From: Plakobranchus ocellatus
Taxonomy: Eukaryota > Mollusca > Gastropoda > Plakobranchidae
Length of the DNA: 48,262 nucleotides
Assembly (NCBI GenBank): GCA_019648995.1
Contig: BLXT01000474.1
Coordinates: 288,195 to 336,456, forward strand
Direction of reading: 5' to 3'
A program made the position numbers and the translations under genes. How positions within the stretch are numbered: position 1 is the stretch's first letter; each line of letters opens with the position of its first letter. Under the pieces are notes generated by a model. It made no database searches, had not been told where the DNA came from, and was given only the letters and a program-made list of their open reading frames with translations. Shown piece by piece: positions 1 through 13,300 of the stretch.

Positions 1-958
1 TGATGAAAGTTTCAACTTTCTTCTGATGAATATGAAATTCGTTGTGAACCTGAGGACAGCTCAGATGAGGGAAACGAGGATTTGCCTCCTGTTAGAAACG
101 ATGGATGAGTAGACTCTTAAGTAAAGATGTAAGATTCCTAGATCTACGGTGATGCAAACAAGCAAAAAAGTGAATGTAAAAGTGTATCTAGATCAAATTC
201 TGCTTTTTTGGCTGAATCATAAAATCAGATTTCAGAGAAAAGCCTTTACATTTGTTTTTATCACAGTTCTGGACGTAGATCTAACCGTTTTTCATAACCC
301 TACAGATGTGCGCTTCCTGGTATCCATTGGAAATGATCTTTTGTTTACATTATTTTTACATCTTGTCGCTAACTATGATTGATCAAAAAGATAAGATGTT
401 TCTGTTTTTCCTCTATATATGTGTGTGTACACATTTATATATAGAGTTATATATATATATATATATATATATAGCTAGGCCTATATATCTATATATATAG
501 ATAGATATATAGGCCTATATATATTCTGCTTTTGTCGCACTGTTATTATTTTTCTTGATTTTACACACCTTTTCCCCCCTTCTCCAATTCCATTATTTTT
601 TGCAGCATCCTCATCATTTTTACATATGACATGTAGGAATAGTCATAGTTTGAATAAATATTCTTTATTTGAAAATATCTTGGTATACTTTTTTTTTCCC
701 TTCTTTGTGACTGTCCAATTTGCTTGTTGCGAAGTTATTTTTTCTATTTTTAGTAACAATTCAACAAAGTCAGGTTGGAAAAATATAAGCAATTTTATAA
801 AGCAAATAGTCTATATGTGATCTCTATTCATTTTCAAACACTATGATATATGATAAGGCTATATTTGATGAAAACTCGACCCTATAAGGACCCTTTAAAA
901 ATTCCCTATGACGATTTTCATGAAAAAACTAAAAAACGGGCAGTCACGAAAGAGTTAA
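1..958. mobile_element. piggyBac-like DNA transposon, terminal part (runs off the window)
   Basis: The right end reads, on the minus strand, TTAACTCTTTCGTGACTGCC: a TTAA target plus a CTC-starting end, as in piggyBac-family elements. Positions 4-111 on the plus strand can be read as an acidic stretch (SSDEYEIRCEPEDSSDEG and so on to a stop), similar in character to the acidic N-terminus of piggyBac transposases. No catalytic domain is present, so this is a non-autonomous or decayed copy. The left end lies outside the window. Confidence 0.6.
432..526. repeat. TA-rich microsatellite with nested palindromes
   Basis: A (TA)n run is followed by TATAGCTAGGCCTATATA and TATATAGGCCTATATATA, self-complementary stretches built on AGGCCT. 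It lies inside the piggyBac-like end. Confidence 0.8.
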
Positions 959-1251
959 GCTGAATTTCCAACAACAGTGCATTGTACAGACACAGAGCTT
1001 TCCTGGATGATCAACACCTGTAGGGTTTAAAATTCCTTCTCTCCAACAAAAATAAAAAAGACAATTACCAACTTTAACTAATGCAAACCTCAACATCTTA
1101 GAAAGTGAAATCTTAAGTTTTTGCACAGTGATAGAGACTACTAACCAGGAGAGAAACACGTGGTAACATAAAAACAGGAGGATCTGAGTGAGTCATAGCG
1201 TGGAAAAAACAGTAGCGTCATGATTCCAGAGATAGAGTATCAGATAGGTAG
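959..1251. other. Short interval between CABIN1 last exon and piggyBac-like end
   Basis: Either the CABIN1 3' UTR or intron, depending on whether the stop at 1252 is real. No coding segment or clear polyadenylation signal was seen on the minus strand. Confidence 0.5.
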
Positions 1252-1392
1252 CTATGAAAAAAATAACAAACCCGGCATAGTTTGCTGAGACTTTTCCTTT
1301 TCCTGCTTTTCAAGATTCAACACAGGTGTCGATTGACCTGGCTTGTTTCTCTCTGCTGCTGATTTCTGTGCAGCCTGCCCTTGTGGTGTAGC
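1252..1392 (-). CDS. CABIN1: CABIN1 last exon seen (C-terminus uncertain)
   Basis: After a good acceptor (TTTCTTCAG) this exon reads ATPQGQAAQKSAAERNKPG in frame and ends at a TAG (1252-1254) after LLFFS. The hydrophobic end and the possible donor CCGG|GTTTGT (GT at 1271-1270) suggest that the stop may be intron read-through and that the real transcript continues beyond the window. The human C-terminus, with its proline/threonine motif and MEF2-binding helix, was not found on the minus strand of 1-1250. No AATAAA on the minus strand lies within the first 290 bases after the stop. Confidence 0.55.
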   Translation of the reverse strand, partial: ATPQGQAAQKSAAERNKPGQSTPVLNLEKQEKEKSQQTMPGLLFFS

Positions 1393-4300
1393 CTGAAGAA
1401 ACACGGAAAAAAATATTCAACCCAGAGTGGCACTTGTTTATCAGTTAAGCCTTAAATAAATCCCTTCTCAGTTTCCGACTAGAGTTCATTACTCTGATAC
1501 CAGTAATCATTAATGAATGGCTTAGTGCTGTTAGTTAGAGATCTAATTGATCACTGCCTCTGACAATGAGTTCTTTTAAAAAGGCTAAAGAATATCATTC
1601 CAAGTCTTGCTGAAAACTGAGCAAATATTTGAATCAGGAATATTTCAGAACAGCAAATTAATCTCTACAGTCATTTAGATCTACAAGCTCTCTAACATCA
1701 GTGGTTATCTCTCAGCAGTCTGTGCAAGCTCTCCCCAACAATCTTACAACCATTCTCATTTACCCATCCCCCACAGTCTATGTTCAATGTATAGACTAAT
1801 TTAACATTAAAATACAAGCCACACATTCAAGAGCAAAGAACAAATCACCAAATTATGTCATCAAGGTTAGCTAAAAATATTGGCCAATCAAACTTCCCCA
1901 CTTTACACATAAACATGACACAACCTCCATGGATATAATCTAACAATTTTCTGTAAACAATGTTCTCACACTTATGAGAATCTTCCACTACTTTCAGAAA
2001 TTCCTAAACCTAAAAGGGAAAACAAAGCTAGAATAAAAATAGTACTTCTAAACTAAAATAGGCCTGGCCGGGCCGAATAGCAATAAACGAGGCTAGATCA
2101 TAAGTTTAGTCAATCCAAGTCTAGATTAATACTCAATTCACAAGTCAAACTGTAGCAGTATTTATTCATTTCACCTATAGCAGAGATCTTCAAGAGTTAT
2201 AAAATCAGCTATCTAAAACTTGCGAGTTGTTATACATTGAAATAGTTTATCTAACGATATTCTCACTTTGTGTCATTACAGACAAACAAAAGTTCAACCC
2301 CTTTATCATAAAACATTTGTAGCCAACTTATGCATACACGTATTAACAGGAAAAGGGGCATTGGGGGCTGAATGGCTGGCTAACCTGCCCTGAAACTTGA
2401 AGGGACTCTTCTATCAAGGGTTTGAGTACAAAGCCTAACACGACAAAGATCTAGAACTCAGCCTGGGATCACCCTTGGCGGGACAGGTTATTTTAGACAA
2501 ACAAACTCACAAAAAGAAAAGAGTACTTGTGGTTGAAGGCCTGATGACGGACTGATGCAGAGAAGCCACAAATATTCATTTTTGCATTACAAAGCTGTTA
2601 TCTTGTCACTTATCAAGCCATAAAAAAACATGATAAAAACTGTATTAAGAAACCAAAAAGAATACAATCATATGGGTTTAATTGTTACATATTAATCAAG
2701 AGTGTTTATACAAGTGATCTACTCACTGGTGTAAGCAGTGTTGAAAGATTTTGAATACAGTAGATTTTGGCTTGCTCTGGAGTTAGCCTGTTTACATCAG
2801 TCTGCATGGGAGAGAAGCCAAACAAAGAAACAAATTTATTGAATTTAATTACAACACACTTTTAATTTAAACTAATTCGAACAGGCTCTAGCTCTGTACA
2901 TCTAAAGTCTATGAGAAACATTAGCAACTTAGCTGAAATATCTGCAGCTAAGAAAGTGATTGCGAGGTTGGGCAAGTTTGTTTTTATTATTATTATTCTC
3001 ATTGTTATTATTATTATTTTTTTTTCTTATTACAATCATACCCAGTTAATATTTCTGGACTTATGAAGTCTAAAAAAAAGGAAAATCATCTTTTTTAGCC
3101 TGGCAAAGGCCTAGAACTCAGCCTGGGATTACCCTGGGCAGGACAGGTTATTTTAGACAAACATACTCATGACAAGAAAAGAGTACTTGTGGTTGAAGGC
3201 CTGATGACAGAGTGATTCAAAGAAGCCACGAATATTCATTTTTGCATACTTTTAAGTACTATTCTCCCAATTTCAATTGATTGCCTGTAAATTAACAAAA
3301 GCTACAGGCACAGATGCTTATTCAAGGGTAGACCTAGAAAAGGGTTGAACAAAAACAAAAAGGTAGATATTCTTCTAGATCTTGGTAGACCCATGGATTA
3401 ATCTACAAACTCTGAAGACAGCTATGGCAGAATGTAAGATAAACAAAATAAGAATGAGATAGAGAAAGAAAATCATCAGGAGATAAATAAAGTATAGATT
3501 AAATAGTAAAATAGAAATTTGTGAAAATGGTATATCATGTACTGTTACCCCTACACAGACATCTGACAAACATGAATTCAAAGCGAGACAAAAAAAAAAA
3601 GAGATCACAACATATTATACTAGGCAAACAGCGAAAAAAATTATCACATTACAGACCTGTCCTCTTAACTTGACTTTAAAAGCTGTATGCAGAGTCCTTA
3701 AGGCTTGCTCACTTCCCTTGTCAAGATTCCATATTCTATAGGCAGTAAGCAGATTCTCCTCCTTGCGTTCGTCACTCCAACCATCACTTTTCTTCATAGC
3801 CTTCTCTACAAGACACAGACACTTCAAGTAAGCTTGCTCTGACAGTACTAAGCGCTCGGAGTCCCTCAGATATTTTCTGGAATCATCAATAAAATTATGA
3901 CAAAATAATTACATATATGTAAGCTGCTGGAATAATTTTAATTTACTGACTCATCAGTTTGTAGCAAATCTAACAGCTGAAGTAAATGGATGAATTCTTT
4001 ACTCTTTTTTAATGATTTGTAGCATAATTTTTGTTATTTGCCAAGAAATCAGCGCCGATTCAAAATTATATATGCCTTTTACTAGATGCATGTACACAAT
4101 TACGAGTCAACATTTTTTCCCACATAATATACCCTTTTCATTGATATGAGCTAACAAAAAGAGGTTTATGACTGTATAAGTCAATTAAAATGTTCAAAAT
4201 GTGGCTTATGGCTCATACTTAATGGTCTGCGGACAGATTTTCTTTTAAAAAAAAGAATTGGACCAGTCTTAAAGAACTGGGTGCCACATATTATATACAC

Positions 4301-7300
4301 TTCTGAGAAGTTACTTGAGAAAATGTTTTCAGGTCTACAATATTTAGAATGAAACCTGCGTAGGATTTGGACAGGTCTATAGATCAACACCAGCTCGATA
4401 TAGCAATGCCGTGTCAGAACTTACTTCCCCGCATCTGGAGTCTTTTTCAGCTGATTTCTGATGTGCAGCAACATTTCAAGGTCATCTTGTTCGACTAAAA
4501 CATCCAAGAGCAGACGGACAGAGCGATGGACATGAGATGCAAAGCTACCTGATCTGTCTATATCCTCTATAGGAATCTTCCACAAACCCTGAAAGAAACA
4601 GAATGAAGTCATTGAAGATCACAATTGCAGAGGCAGAATGAATAGCAATCAACTACAGGCTTTGTGTTTTATTCTCTCTGTCTCTCCTTTTACATTTGTT
4701 TAACGTGACCCGTATGAGGTGTTTTATTGTCGTATCCGTAGGTCGGGGGTAACTGAGTGCCCCCACATTTTAATATCAATATAATCTTATCCGTATGTGT
4801 GGGGTAAGTGTGTGTCCCTAACCGTATATAGTAAAAAAAATCGCTATATTCCTATCCATATGTCTGAGGTGACAAAATGACCCCATACTTATATAGTAAA
4901 AAATAATGGAGGGTTTTGGAAATGACCTCAGGTCAGTTCAATATTGATTTTCTGTCAAACATTATTATGTAATCATATGTCAAATTGAATTTTTTGAGGA
5001 ATACTGAAAAGCATTTTAAGTACTTTTAAAAATTTATAAACAAGCCTTGGGGTAACAAAATTACTCTAAACGTAAGGATAGGGTTAAAAGATACTCATAG
5101 AAGTTTTACAGATATTGCAATAATCTGTATACTGAAATATAGCATATTTACATATTGTGCTAGAGTACTTATGTTGAATACTGCACAAAGAATATAAATC
5201 CTTAATCCTATTTTCAAAATCCTCATCTGTCTTTGCCTTTAAAAGAAGTGCATCAATTTATGAAAAAAATTATACTTTCTTCAAAAAGTTATCTCACTCA
5301 TCCCAAAAATGGCCGATCATGCAACAAATATATACAAAGTCTCACTGCCCGAACAAATGAGATGACAGGTCCAGTGACAAAGAATTATAGAAATACTAAC
5401 AGTATATATTACCTGGAAAAAATTGTTCTGCTTCCTCTCAGAAAAGAGCCCTGGTGCTGGCATATGGGCTTCCTGTTGCCAGTTAGGACAACCCAGCAAA
5501 AGGTCTCTCGCCTTTTCATATTCCTGGATATTGAGACAATATATACAGGTTAGTAGTATAAAAAGTTGCTGACCTGACAAGAAAAGAAAAAAAGATTTAC
5601 ATGTAAAACCAGAGATTAGAGAAAGAGTCTGAAGTTGGATCAGCCAATGAGAGAGCGAGCGAAAAGAGAAACTCATTGATAAAATGAAATATACATTTAA
5701 GACAGCAATGAAAGTTTCAATACACGCAAGGATGGCTGGTGAAATTCACTCTTTTTTTATTTTAATCTATTAATAGTGGCACTAACCTTCATCACAAAAT
5801 ACGCATGGGCCAACCTATACAGAGACTTGTAGTGACAACTAAATCTGGCTGCACACAACTCAAGGCCAGCCATGCATTTCTGCCTGACATCTGATCTCAA
5901 CTTTTCTACGTCTGCTTCTGAAACGGTGGAATTGCCCTCCTTTATAATCGAATGCGTTTCACTATCTCCAGAAACAAGTGTGGGAAGTGAAGATGAAGCC
6001 TGTGCAATATCTTGAGTCTCAATAGTTGCATTGGGAGTTGGCTTCTCCTTGTCTTCAATCTCCCATTTCTCCATGACCTTCACTTTGTCTTGTTGAGAAA
6101 CTGTATTTGTTTTCACTGTTTTGTCGTCTTCCTTGGGATCATCGCCATTCGTGACTTCATTTTCGATGACATTCCTAATACCTTGCACTGATTGGAGATC
6201 TTTTTCATTTGAGGCTATGATAGAGGGAGTATCTATGTGCTTCTTTACACCATTCTCCTCAAGTGAGTCAGAAAATTGAGCTTGCTCATAAGACCTACTG
6301 ACAGAGGTGCCACATTTGTCCAAACTTTTGTCTGCAGCCACAGCAAATCCTGTACTTTCACACCGCTGTGGTAGTTGCTTTTGCACTAAGACACTATCGG
6401 ATTTTTGTCCTTCTTGTGCTGCATTTCTCAGCTGCACATCATCAATATCGACTTTTTGTCTTTCTTGTGCTATGCTTCTTGGTTGCACATTATCACTGTC
6501 AAATTTGTGTCCTTGCCCTACATTTCTTGATTGCACATCATCACTATCAGATTTTTGTCCTTCTTGTATTATGTTTCTTAATTGCACATCATCACTATCA
6601 GATTTGTTCCCTTCTTGTGCAATGTTTCCCTCTGCTGCATTCACAGCATCAACTGCAACAATGTCGTCAGGTTTTGGAAAAGTATTCTCCCCTACTGAAT
6701 CTGTCTCCTTGGCTATACTTTTAACTGTTGTTCTTTCAGAATCATCTGTATGCATTTGCTGCTCAATTTCAACACATTTGGCTTTCCTTGTAGGGTCTAC
6801 ATCACAACCCATAGGTGTTTCACCTTCCATGCCTTCAACAACATCCAAATCTTCTCCAGCTTGTTTCTGTACACCAGAATTATGAACAATGGGTGACTCA
6901 GGTAAATTGACCACTTGACTAGCACTGGGTGAAGAAATCTCCAACACTTGCAGACTGGCTGTTTGTGATGATGACCAGCTTGCCATGTCTCCTGTGCTTC
7001 TTGCCTGACCACTGATTTCTCCTTGTGACCAGTCTGAGCTTGCCTCCATGTCTTCCAGCCAAATGTGGGTCTTTTGATACTGGTCTTTACGCTCCTCAGC
7101 CTCAGTCTGGGTGTGACATGCTTGATTAGATTTCTTGTTTGATTGCACAGTGGTTGTTGAGGAAGAAACCACAGACTTGCTGGATGATACCGATGGTGTC
7201 TCTGGTCTGAAATGCAAACAGATAAATTATTCATTCGATTTTTACTTCTTCTGAAAACATACTTAAAAGCATTAAAAAAAAAAACAAAAAAAAAACATGG

Positions 7301-10300
7301 TAGGATTAAATTTTTCCATGCAGCTACAGTACAGGCTATCATAGCAGGAGAAGAGGCCCATTTTTAAAGCCACACTTTCTGACCTCAGATAATAACAAAT
7401 AGTCCAATTTTTCTTTTATAAAATTTTTTTTCCTCCTCAAAATTTATTTTTTCCTTCATTATACTGAGCTAAAAAAGCAGTTAAATAAGTTTGGTCTCAC
7501 AGCACAGAAAATATTGAAGATCACCAATCGGCAAAAACTGACAAAACAACTGTTCAACTCAACATACTTGTCTGCATCAGTCGCCTGAAGTTGCTTCTTC
7601 TCCTCTCTGCGAGCAAAATGCCCATTTAGAGCTTCTGTGACAAAAATATCCAGAACAAGCAGAGATGTGTAGTCGCAACCTGACAGCACGAGCTTCAGAG
7701 ATGAAGCCTAAATCAAGGGAGCAAACAAAAAAAGTGAATGAATATTTATCTGCAGATTAAAGGCATTGATGTTATTTTATATACAAATATATCTCTTGAG
7801 ATTAGTGCTAATAGGTCACATAAGCATGTAAGACTTTTGAGAAATAACATATATAAGGATTGCTTGTCTACTCTTTTAAAAGTTGCTTATCTTGGCAGAG
7901 AATCAAGGCATCTGTGACCAGCTTTCACAATAAAGAGCTTACAGAAACCAGTTTCAGGTTTTATCAGCAGATTAAAATGTTTAAAAAGTGAATTACTGTT
8001 TTGATTGGTTTTTGTATATAGCCATTCCACAAGAAGGTGATCTCAGGCTTTCAGGCCCTCTGTTAGGCCAGGGCTCAAACCCGCAACAGAAGGTCCCTGC
8101 AGATCTCAGGGCGGACTCACTAGCCACTGAGCCACCGATCTCCTACTGTTTTCACTGGCTTCTAGACATATTTATTTTTAATACTGACAAATATTTATAC
8201 ATATCCAATATTTGTTACATAGGGTGTCTGGAGCAATTGTCGAAGGCATGGATGGTGAAATCCTAGGATAATTGTCGTACTTAATATTGAATTTACTTCT
8301 TAACCTTCCATTAATATCAAAGATATAGTTTCACTTTTTTGATATTATAAATCTCCAAGTGAGTGCAAGATGTTCTGATTACCTGAGTGCGGAAGAAGAC
8401 TTCTAAAGCTTCCAGAGCTAAATGAGGAGGAAGAGTTGTAAACTGGAGCTTGCTTGGATAAACAGCTTCTTCCTCATGCAAACACAGGGCAGCCTGGAGA
8501 TGAAAGATTTCAATGAACTACTGTATTGTATTCCTATGCTACTTGTTTTCTAATCCTAGTTCTACAGAATAACAAAAAAAAAAGTTGGGCAAAGGTCACA
8601 GGCCCTTGTTCTAGGCCTTGATCCAGACTAGGCTATGGAGAATAACAATCTTAAATAAAAATTAAAAGCACCTCAAAAAAAGTGATAAAGCAAGGGCCAT
8701 ATTTTTTTATTTTCATGTCAAATAACACACAGGTGCGTGTGTGTGTGTATGGACCTAGTCCATCTAAGGTGTAACAATATTTTGTTCCAAACTATTTTTA
8801 AAAAAACCATGCCATAAAGCTTGCATTCCTCAATAGATCCATGCAACCTCATTCAGGGAGGGGCCAGACTTGAGAAGTCTGTATTGTCCCAGCTTTTTCC
8901 TGTAGCCCATTTGTTCAAGGTCCGTTAAAAAAGATTTAACTTTTGTGCACTTTTGCATAAAGATTGTAGAGCCCCTCAAAACCAGTCAAGTGCTCATGCA
9001 CAAATCCATCAAGACTCACCTGTTTGTAACAATCCAGAAAAATACTGGGAGGATCTCCCTGCTTCTCGGCAACCTTGCCCATCATGTAGTGGGTGAGCCA
9101 GTCGTCTTCAGAGCCGTCACCTTCACATTCACTAGCCCGACTGTAGCTGTTCTTAGCCTGAGACAGCATGTCAGATCGCCGCAACTGACTTGCCTGCGAT
9201 TGATGAAGGTAATGTTACTCTTGTAAAAAAAATGAGAAAGTAGGGAGAACATACCATTTGACTAATAAGTGAAACTACAGAGAGATTTAAGGGTAGATTA
9301 ATTGCACAGACAATATCACAGAGAACATCAATCAAGTTATCACACCTTCCAAAAGAATGAACAGATTAATGCTAGTTTCGAACTTTTGAAGCATAAATTG
9401 GATAACAATTATTTAGTCAAACTTTGCAACTAAATATAAAACAAAGTATTACAATCCCCTTTGAGGAAGCTCACTTTATTGTAAGGATCAGAATCAACAT
9501 CAGGTAAAAAAAAGCTAACAGCTTGAACGATATAAAAAAAACACCTCACGTTTTTCTTCATGCTCATTTGTCTGAAAATATCCTGAGTTCCATTTTGATC
9601 CTTTTATCTTTATTGAATTTGCAAAACTTTGAATTTTCAGGGCAGAGGGGGGGGGGAGTTGGTCATGAGTCATCTGTGACGGTGTGATGTTATTATTTTG
9701 TTAGGCTCACCTGCAGCATCTCTTCTGACATACTGATCATGTTCTTGTAGTGAATTTGCCTAGAGGCATGGGAGTGTAACTGATAGGCAAGGGATCCAAA
9801 CTCTAGCCAAAGCTTGCGACTGTTATCCTGTAGTTCCACTGCGTGGCGGAAACATTGGAGAGCAGGCTCAGACTTCTTGTAAAGAGGTGTCTCAATCTTC
9901 AAGTCTGTCTGAAATTTTCATTAGAATAATCACGTAATGATAAATTTAAAAAAAAAAAAAGATAAAATCAAAAGATTATTTAAAAGAAAGAAGAGGGAAA
10001 AAAATAGGGAGTATTACTTTCATAGAAACCAATAAGACTTTTTGTTCTTTCAATGAAAACTGCTACATATCTTGAGAATGCAAAAACAAGTATACAGAAA
10101 ACCCTCATCCTATATTTTAACTTATCGATCTACCGAAAAAATACATATATTGCAAGTAAATTTGGCCTTTCTTAAATACAAGTGAAGTCAGCCTTAGTTT
10201 AAAAAAAAAAAAAAGAAAAGAAAATATCAACGAACCATAAAAGAGGTCAGTAGCTAGCATTGATTATATACAAGAGTTATGAATCTTACTGAGTTGAGTT

Positions 10301-13300
10301 TCTGGGCCAACTGTGACATGCGGGACAGAGCAAGTCCTGCCCATGAGTCCAATCTGCCTGGGGACAAGGCTAGATCCAGCTGATAAAATTTGATCGCCTT
10401 GGCTGGTTCTTTGTTCTTAAAGTAGAAATCCCCGAGAAGATAATACAAAAGGCTGCAGATTTGATATGGGTCTGTAGGATGCGAGCTGGCAGAAGTGCTG
10501 CCTCTAGGGGAAGACACTGGAGACAAAGGGCTGGATGCTGCAGGCAATGCTTTGCTTATGCCCTCTATGTATTCCACAACAGCCGTGTGCCTTGGACCTG
10601 TGACACAAGTGAGGAAATATGTTAGAAAGCCTTTAGCTCTGGAAATGGAACTTATAACACCAGATTTTCTGCCATGAGCGTAAAATTATATTCCAATAAA
10701 AAATATCACCATCATCGCTAAGAGCTGGATTAATGTAAAAGAACAAACAAAAATGTGGAGACCACAACATAAACTAAGCATACCGCTCTTCTTATGATGA
10801 TTTACAAAGTAAAATGATTCTGATCCAGGTACATCAGCCATGACAAAAATTGTATGACATTTAAATTTGGTAGCAGCATGTAAATATAGAAAGAATAATA
10901 AGTGTATTTGAAGGTTTAATACCTAAGTTAATCTGTCAAAAAAATTAGCCAATCTATCCTTTAAAAAGAAATAAAAAATATATGATGCATAAATAGGAAA
11001 AAAAGGCAAAACCTCTGAGACAAAGTAATAGTTTAAATAAATAACATGTTTGTAATTTCACATGTTCAAACTGTAATAAAGTGATGAATTTTGCATTCCA
11101 AACTGATAAACAAGCTGATGAAATTAAAAACCAAACAAGCAGTTGGCCGACAGCCCCCTTCCTCCGAAATTAATTGTATCAACCGCAACAAAAACTATTC
11201 CTCCCACCTGGCTGTAAAGACTTAGGAATGAGGTTGTAGATTCTACGCAACAGATGTTCAACATCTGAGGATACTGTGCTCGCCTTGTAGCTGTCAAACT
11301 CTGGAATTGTGTGGGGGGCAAAGAAGTGGAATACTGGGCCTGCGCCCTCCCACGTCATTTCCACAGGGGAAGCATTGTGGTCGCTCAAATGTCTGCTAAA
11401 CAAACAAACAAACAAAACAAAAAGAGTGTCAGCAAAAGGTTTTTGAAATGTCTTTACAACTTATTGTATTATTTGGAAAACTTTTCTCTAATCAACTAAA
11501 TTTCTTAATACAAGGTCAAGGAATAATTCTTAACTTAACTACTTTGTAAAATGATAGTTTATTAATTTTTAGCCATCAGGCAATCTTAAGCTCTACTGTT
11601 TTTTGCAAGGGCATAAGCTGACTCCTTGCTACTCTCTGCAACCGCAGCTTTACATGAAAAACTATTATGGCAATAGGCAATCGTTCCTGGAACGCGGAGT
11701 GGCATGGAGGGCAATAAATAAAAAATAGTTCTAAGCAAGTGGTGTGACCTAACAGAATATTTAGGTTTGAGCAAGCACAGTCCAATGGCTAAAGGTTAAA
11801 AGAAATATGTGATTTCTGGTACCTGATCTAAATCGTTCCCCACAAGAGTTTCTGCCAACCACTTAATGCAATTATAAACTTATCTTACCTTGCTCTGCCT
11901 CTTTTGTTTGGGTGGTTGTAAAGGCAGTACACACACTGTTCAAATGCCGATGATGCGTCCTCATCATCATCATCTTCATCATCCTCCTTCGCAGAAAGTT
12001 CTTTCCCCAACATTGACATCATGAAAGTAAGCAGAAGACCATTTTCTTTTGTGCACCAAGAATGCCTGAATGATTAAAAAAATCACTTGTTTCATTACAC
12101 TTTCTTGATATGATATTTTGGTGTTAATCTAAAGCAAAATATAATTTGCTGATTAAAAAATTGGCAAGGTGTATTTCTAATCTTTTTTTATACAAACACC
12201 TAATTGGGACAACATTACTATAAAATATCAGTGCAAGCTTTTTTCCAAAATGAGGAGATAATGATTGCTGCTTGAATTTTTCTAATTTGTTTCTGAATGA
12301 AATCCATACATACAGTCATTGCATAGTCAAGGTTACTCATATGTTAGACCTATACAAAGATTCAGACCATACAGAAAATTAACAGCAATGACTTTTTAAT
12401 AATATTTTTTACAAGAGTTGGTTTGTGAGCATACATACTATATCAATTTCAACTTTTGATTACAACAATTTATCAAGGTTTCAAAGTTTTTAGGGTAGAT
12501 CTATGGTTACTTATCAAAGCCAACTAGTTCTTTTCTTATGCTGATGTTTAAGCATCAAATTCAGTAATAAAAACTGACACTTATGCACTCAAATTTGTTC
12601 CTATATCAAGCTCTCAATGTCTTCCACAGATCCAAAAATTGCTCCAATGCAGTTTTGGAAAAGATGAGCTTGATTCCCAATAACTGAACAGGCATGCTGA
12701 TGAAAAAAATGTACTAAGTCAAGCTTAGGGTACATTTGTATCACAACAGATTCAAATTTATTAAACAATACTGTTTTATAAAAGGTGAGTATTATTGCAG
12801 ACTTGCCCAACAGTCTTATTGATAAAAAAAACACACCAACTTTTTTTGTTTAACAGCTATCAAACTACCAAAACTTTGCACTTTACAAACCCTTGAGAAC
12901 ATAGGTAGATTTACAACTTGCCTTCCTAAATACTCATGAGACTTGATTAGCATCACCAGGGACGGGCTGATCACGCCCTCTTCTGTTTGGTCTGTGTCCA
13001 TCTTATCATCCCGTGTCAAGCTACCGCTCTGCTGCTTGCTGTTCGCTAGGCAGCTTTCTTCATAATGCAGTACTCTGTAATGTTAACAAAAAAAATAAAT
13101 AAATTCAAAAAAAGGAGAGGATAGATAAAGATATTTTTAATCATCATGTCTTTTCTTTTTTTCATGATGTCTTTTTTCAGCATGTTAGTAATGTTATGGA
13201 TTTCACAATTTATTTTCATTGACAGTGTCTTCCTCATTGAAAAAAGGTTTATTGCCCCACATCTCACTTCAAAATCAAGCAAATTTAATACATGCATGGG

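Larger units (their letters stand above)
4589..12921 (-). other. CABIN1 introns 19-28
   Basis: Introns 12066-12921, 11393-11888, 10598-11207, 9909-10289, 9194-9710, 8494-9019, 7708-8382, 7207-7567, 5524-5786 and 4589-5412. Apart from the SINE (8013-8143), the 58-base tandem units (4732-4905) and a G-run near 9647, they hold AT-rich DNA with A/T homopolymers and no gene. Confidence 0.65.

Noticed and set aside
1-120. Start of a separate plus-strand host gene (acidic reading ending in a stop)
   Set aside because: It joins a TTAACTC transposon end and resembles the acidic start of piggyBac transposases, so it is treated as part of that element.
6307-6885. Plus-strand 192-codon open frame
   Set aside because: It is antisense to the repeat-rich CABIN1 exon 27; its Cys/Ser-rich periodicity is simply the complement of the 51-base coding repeat.
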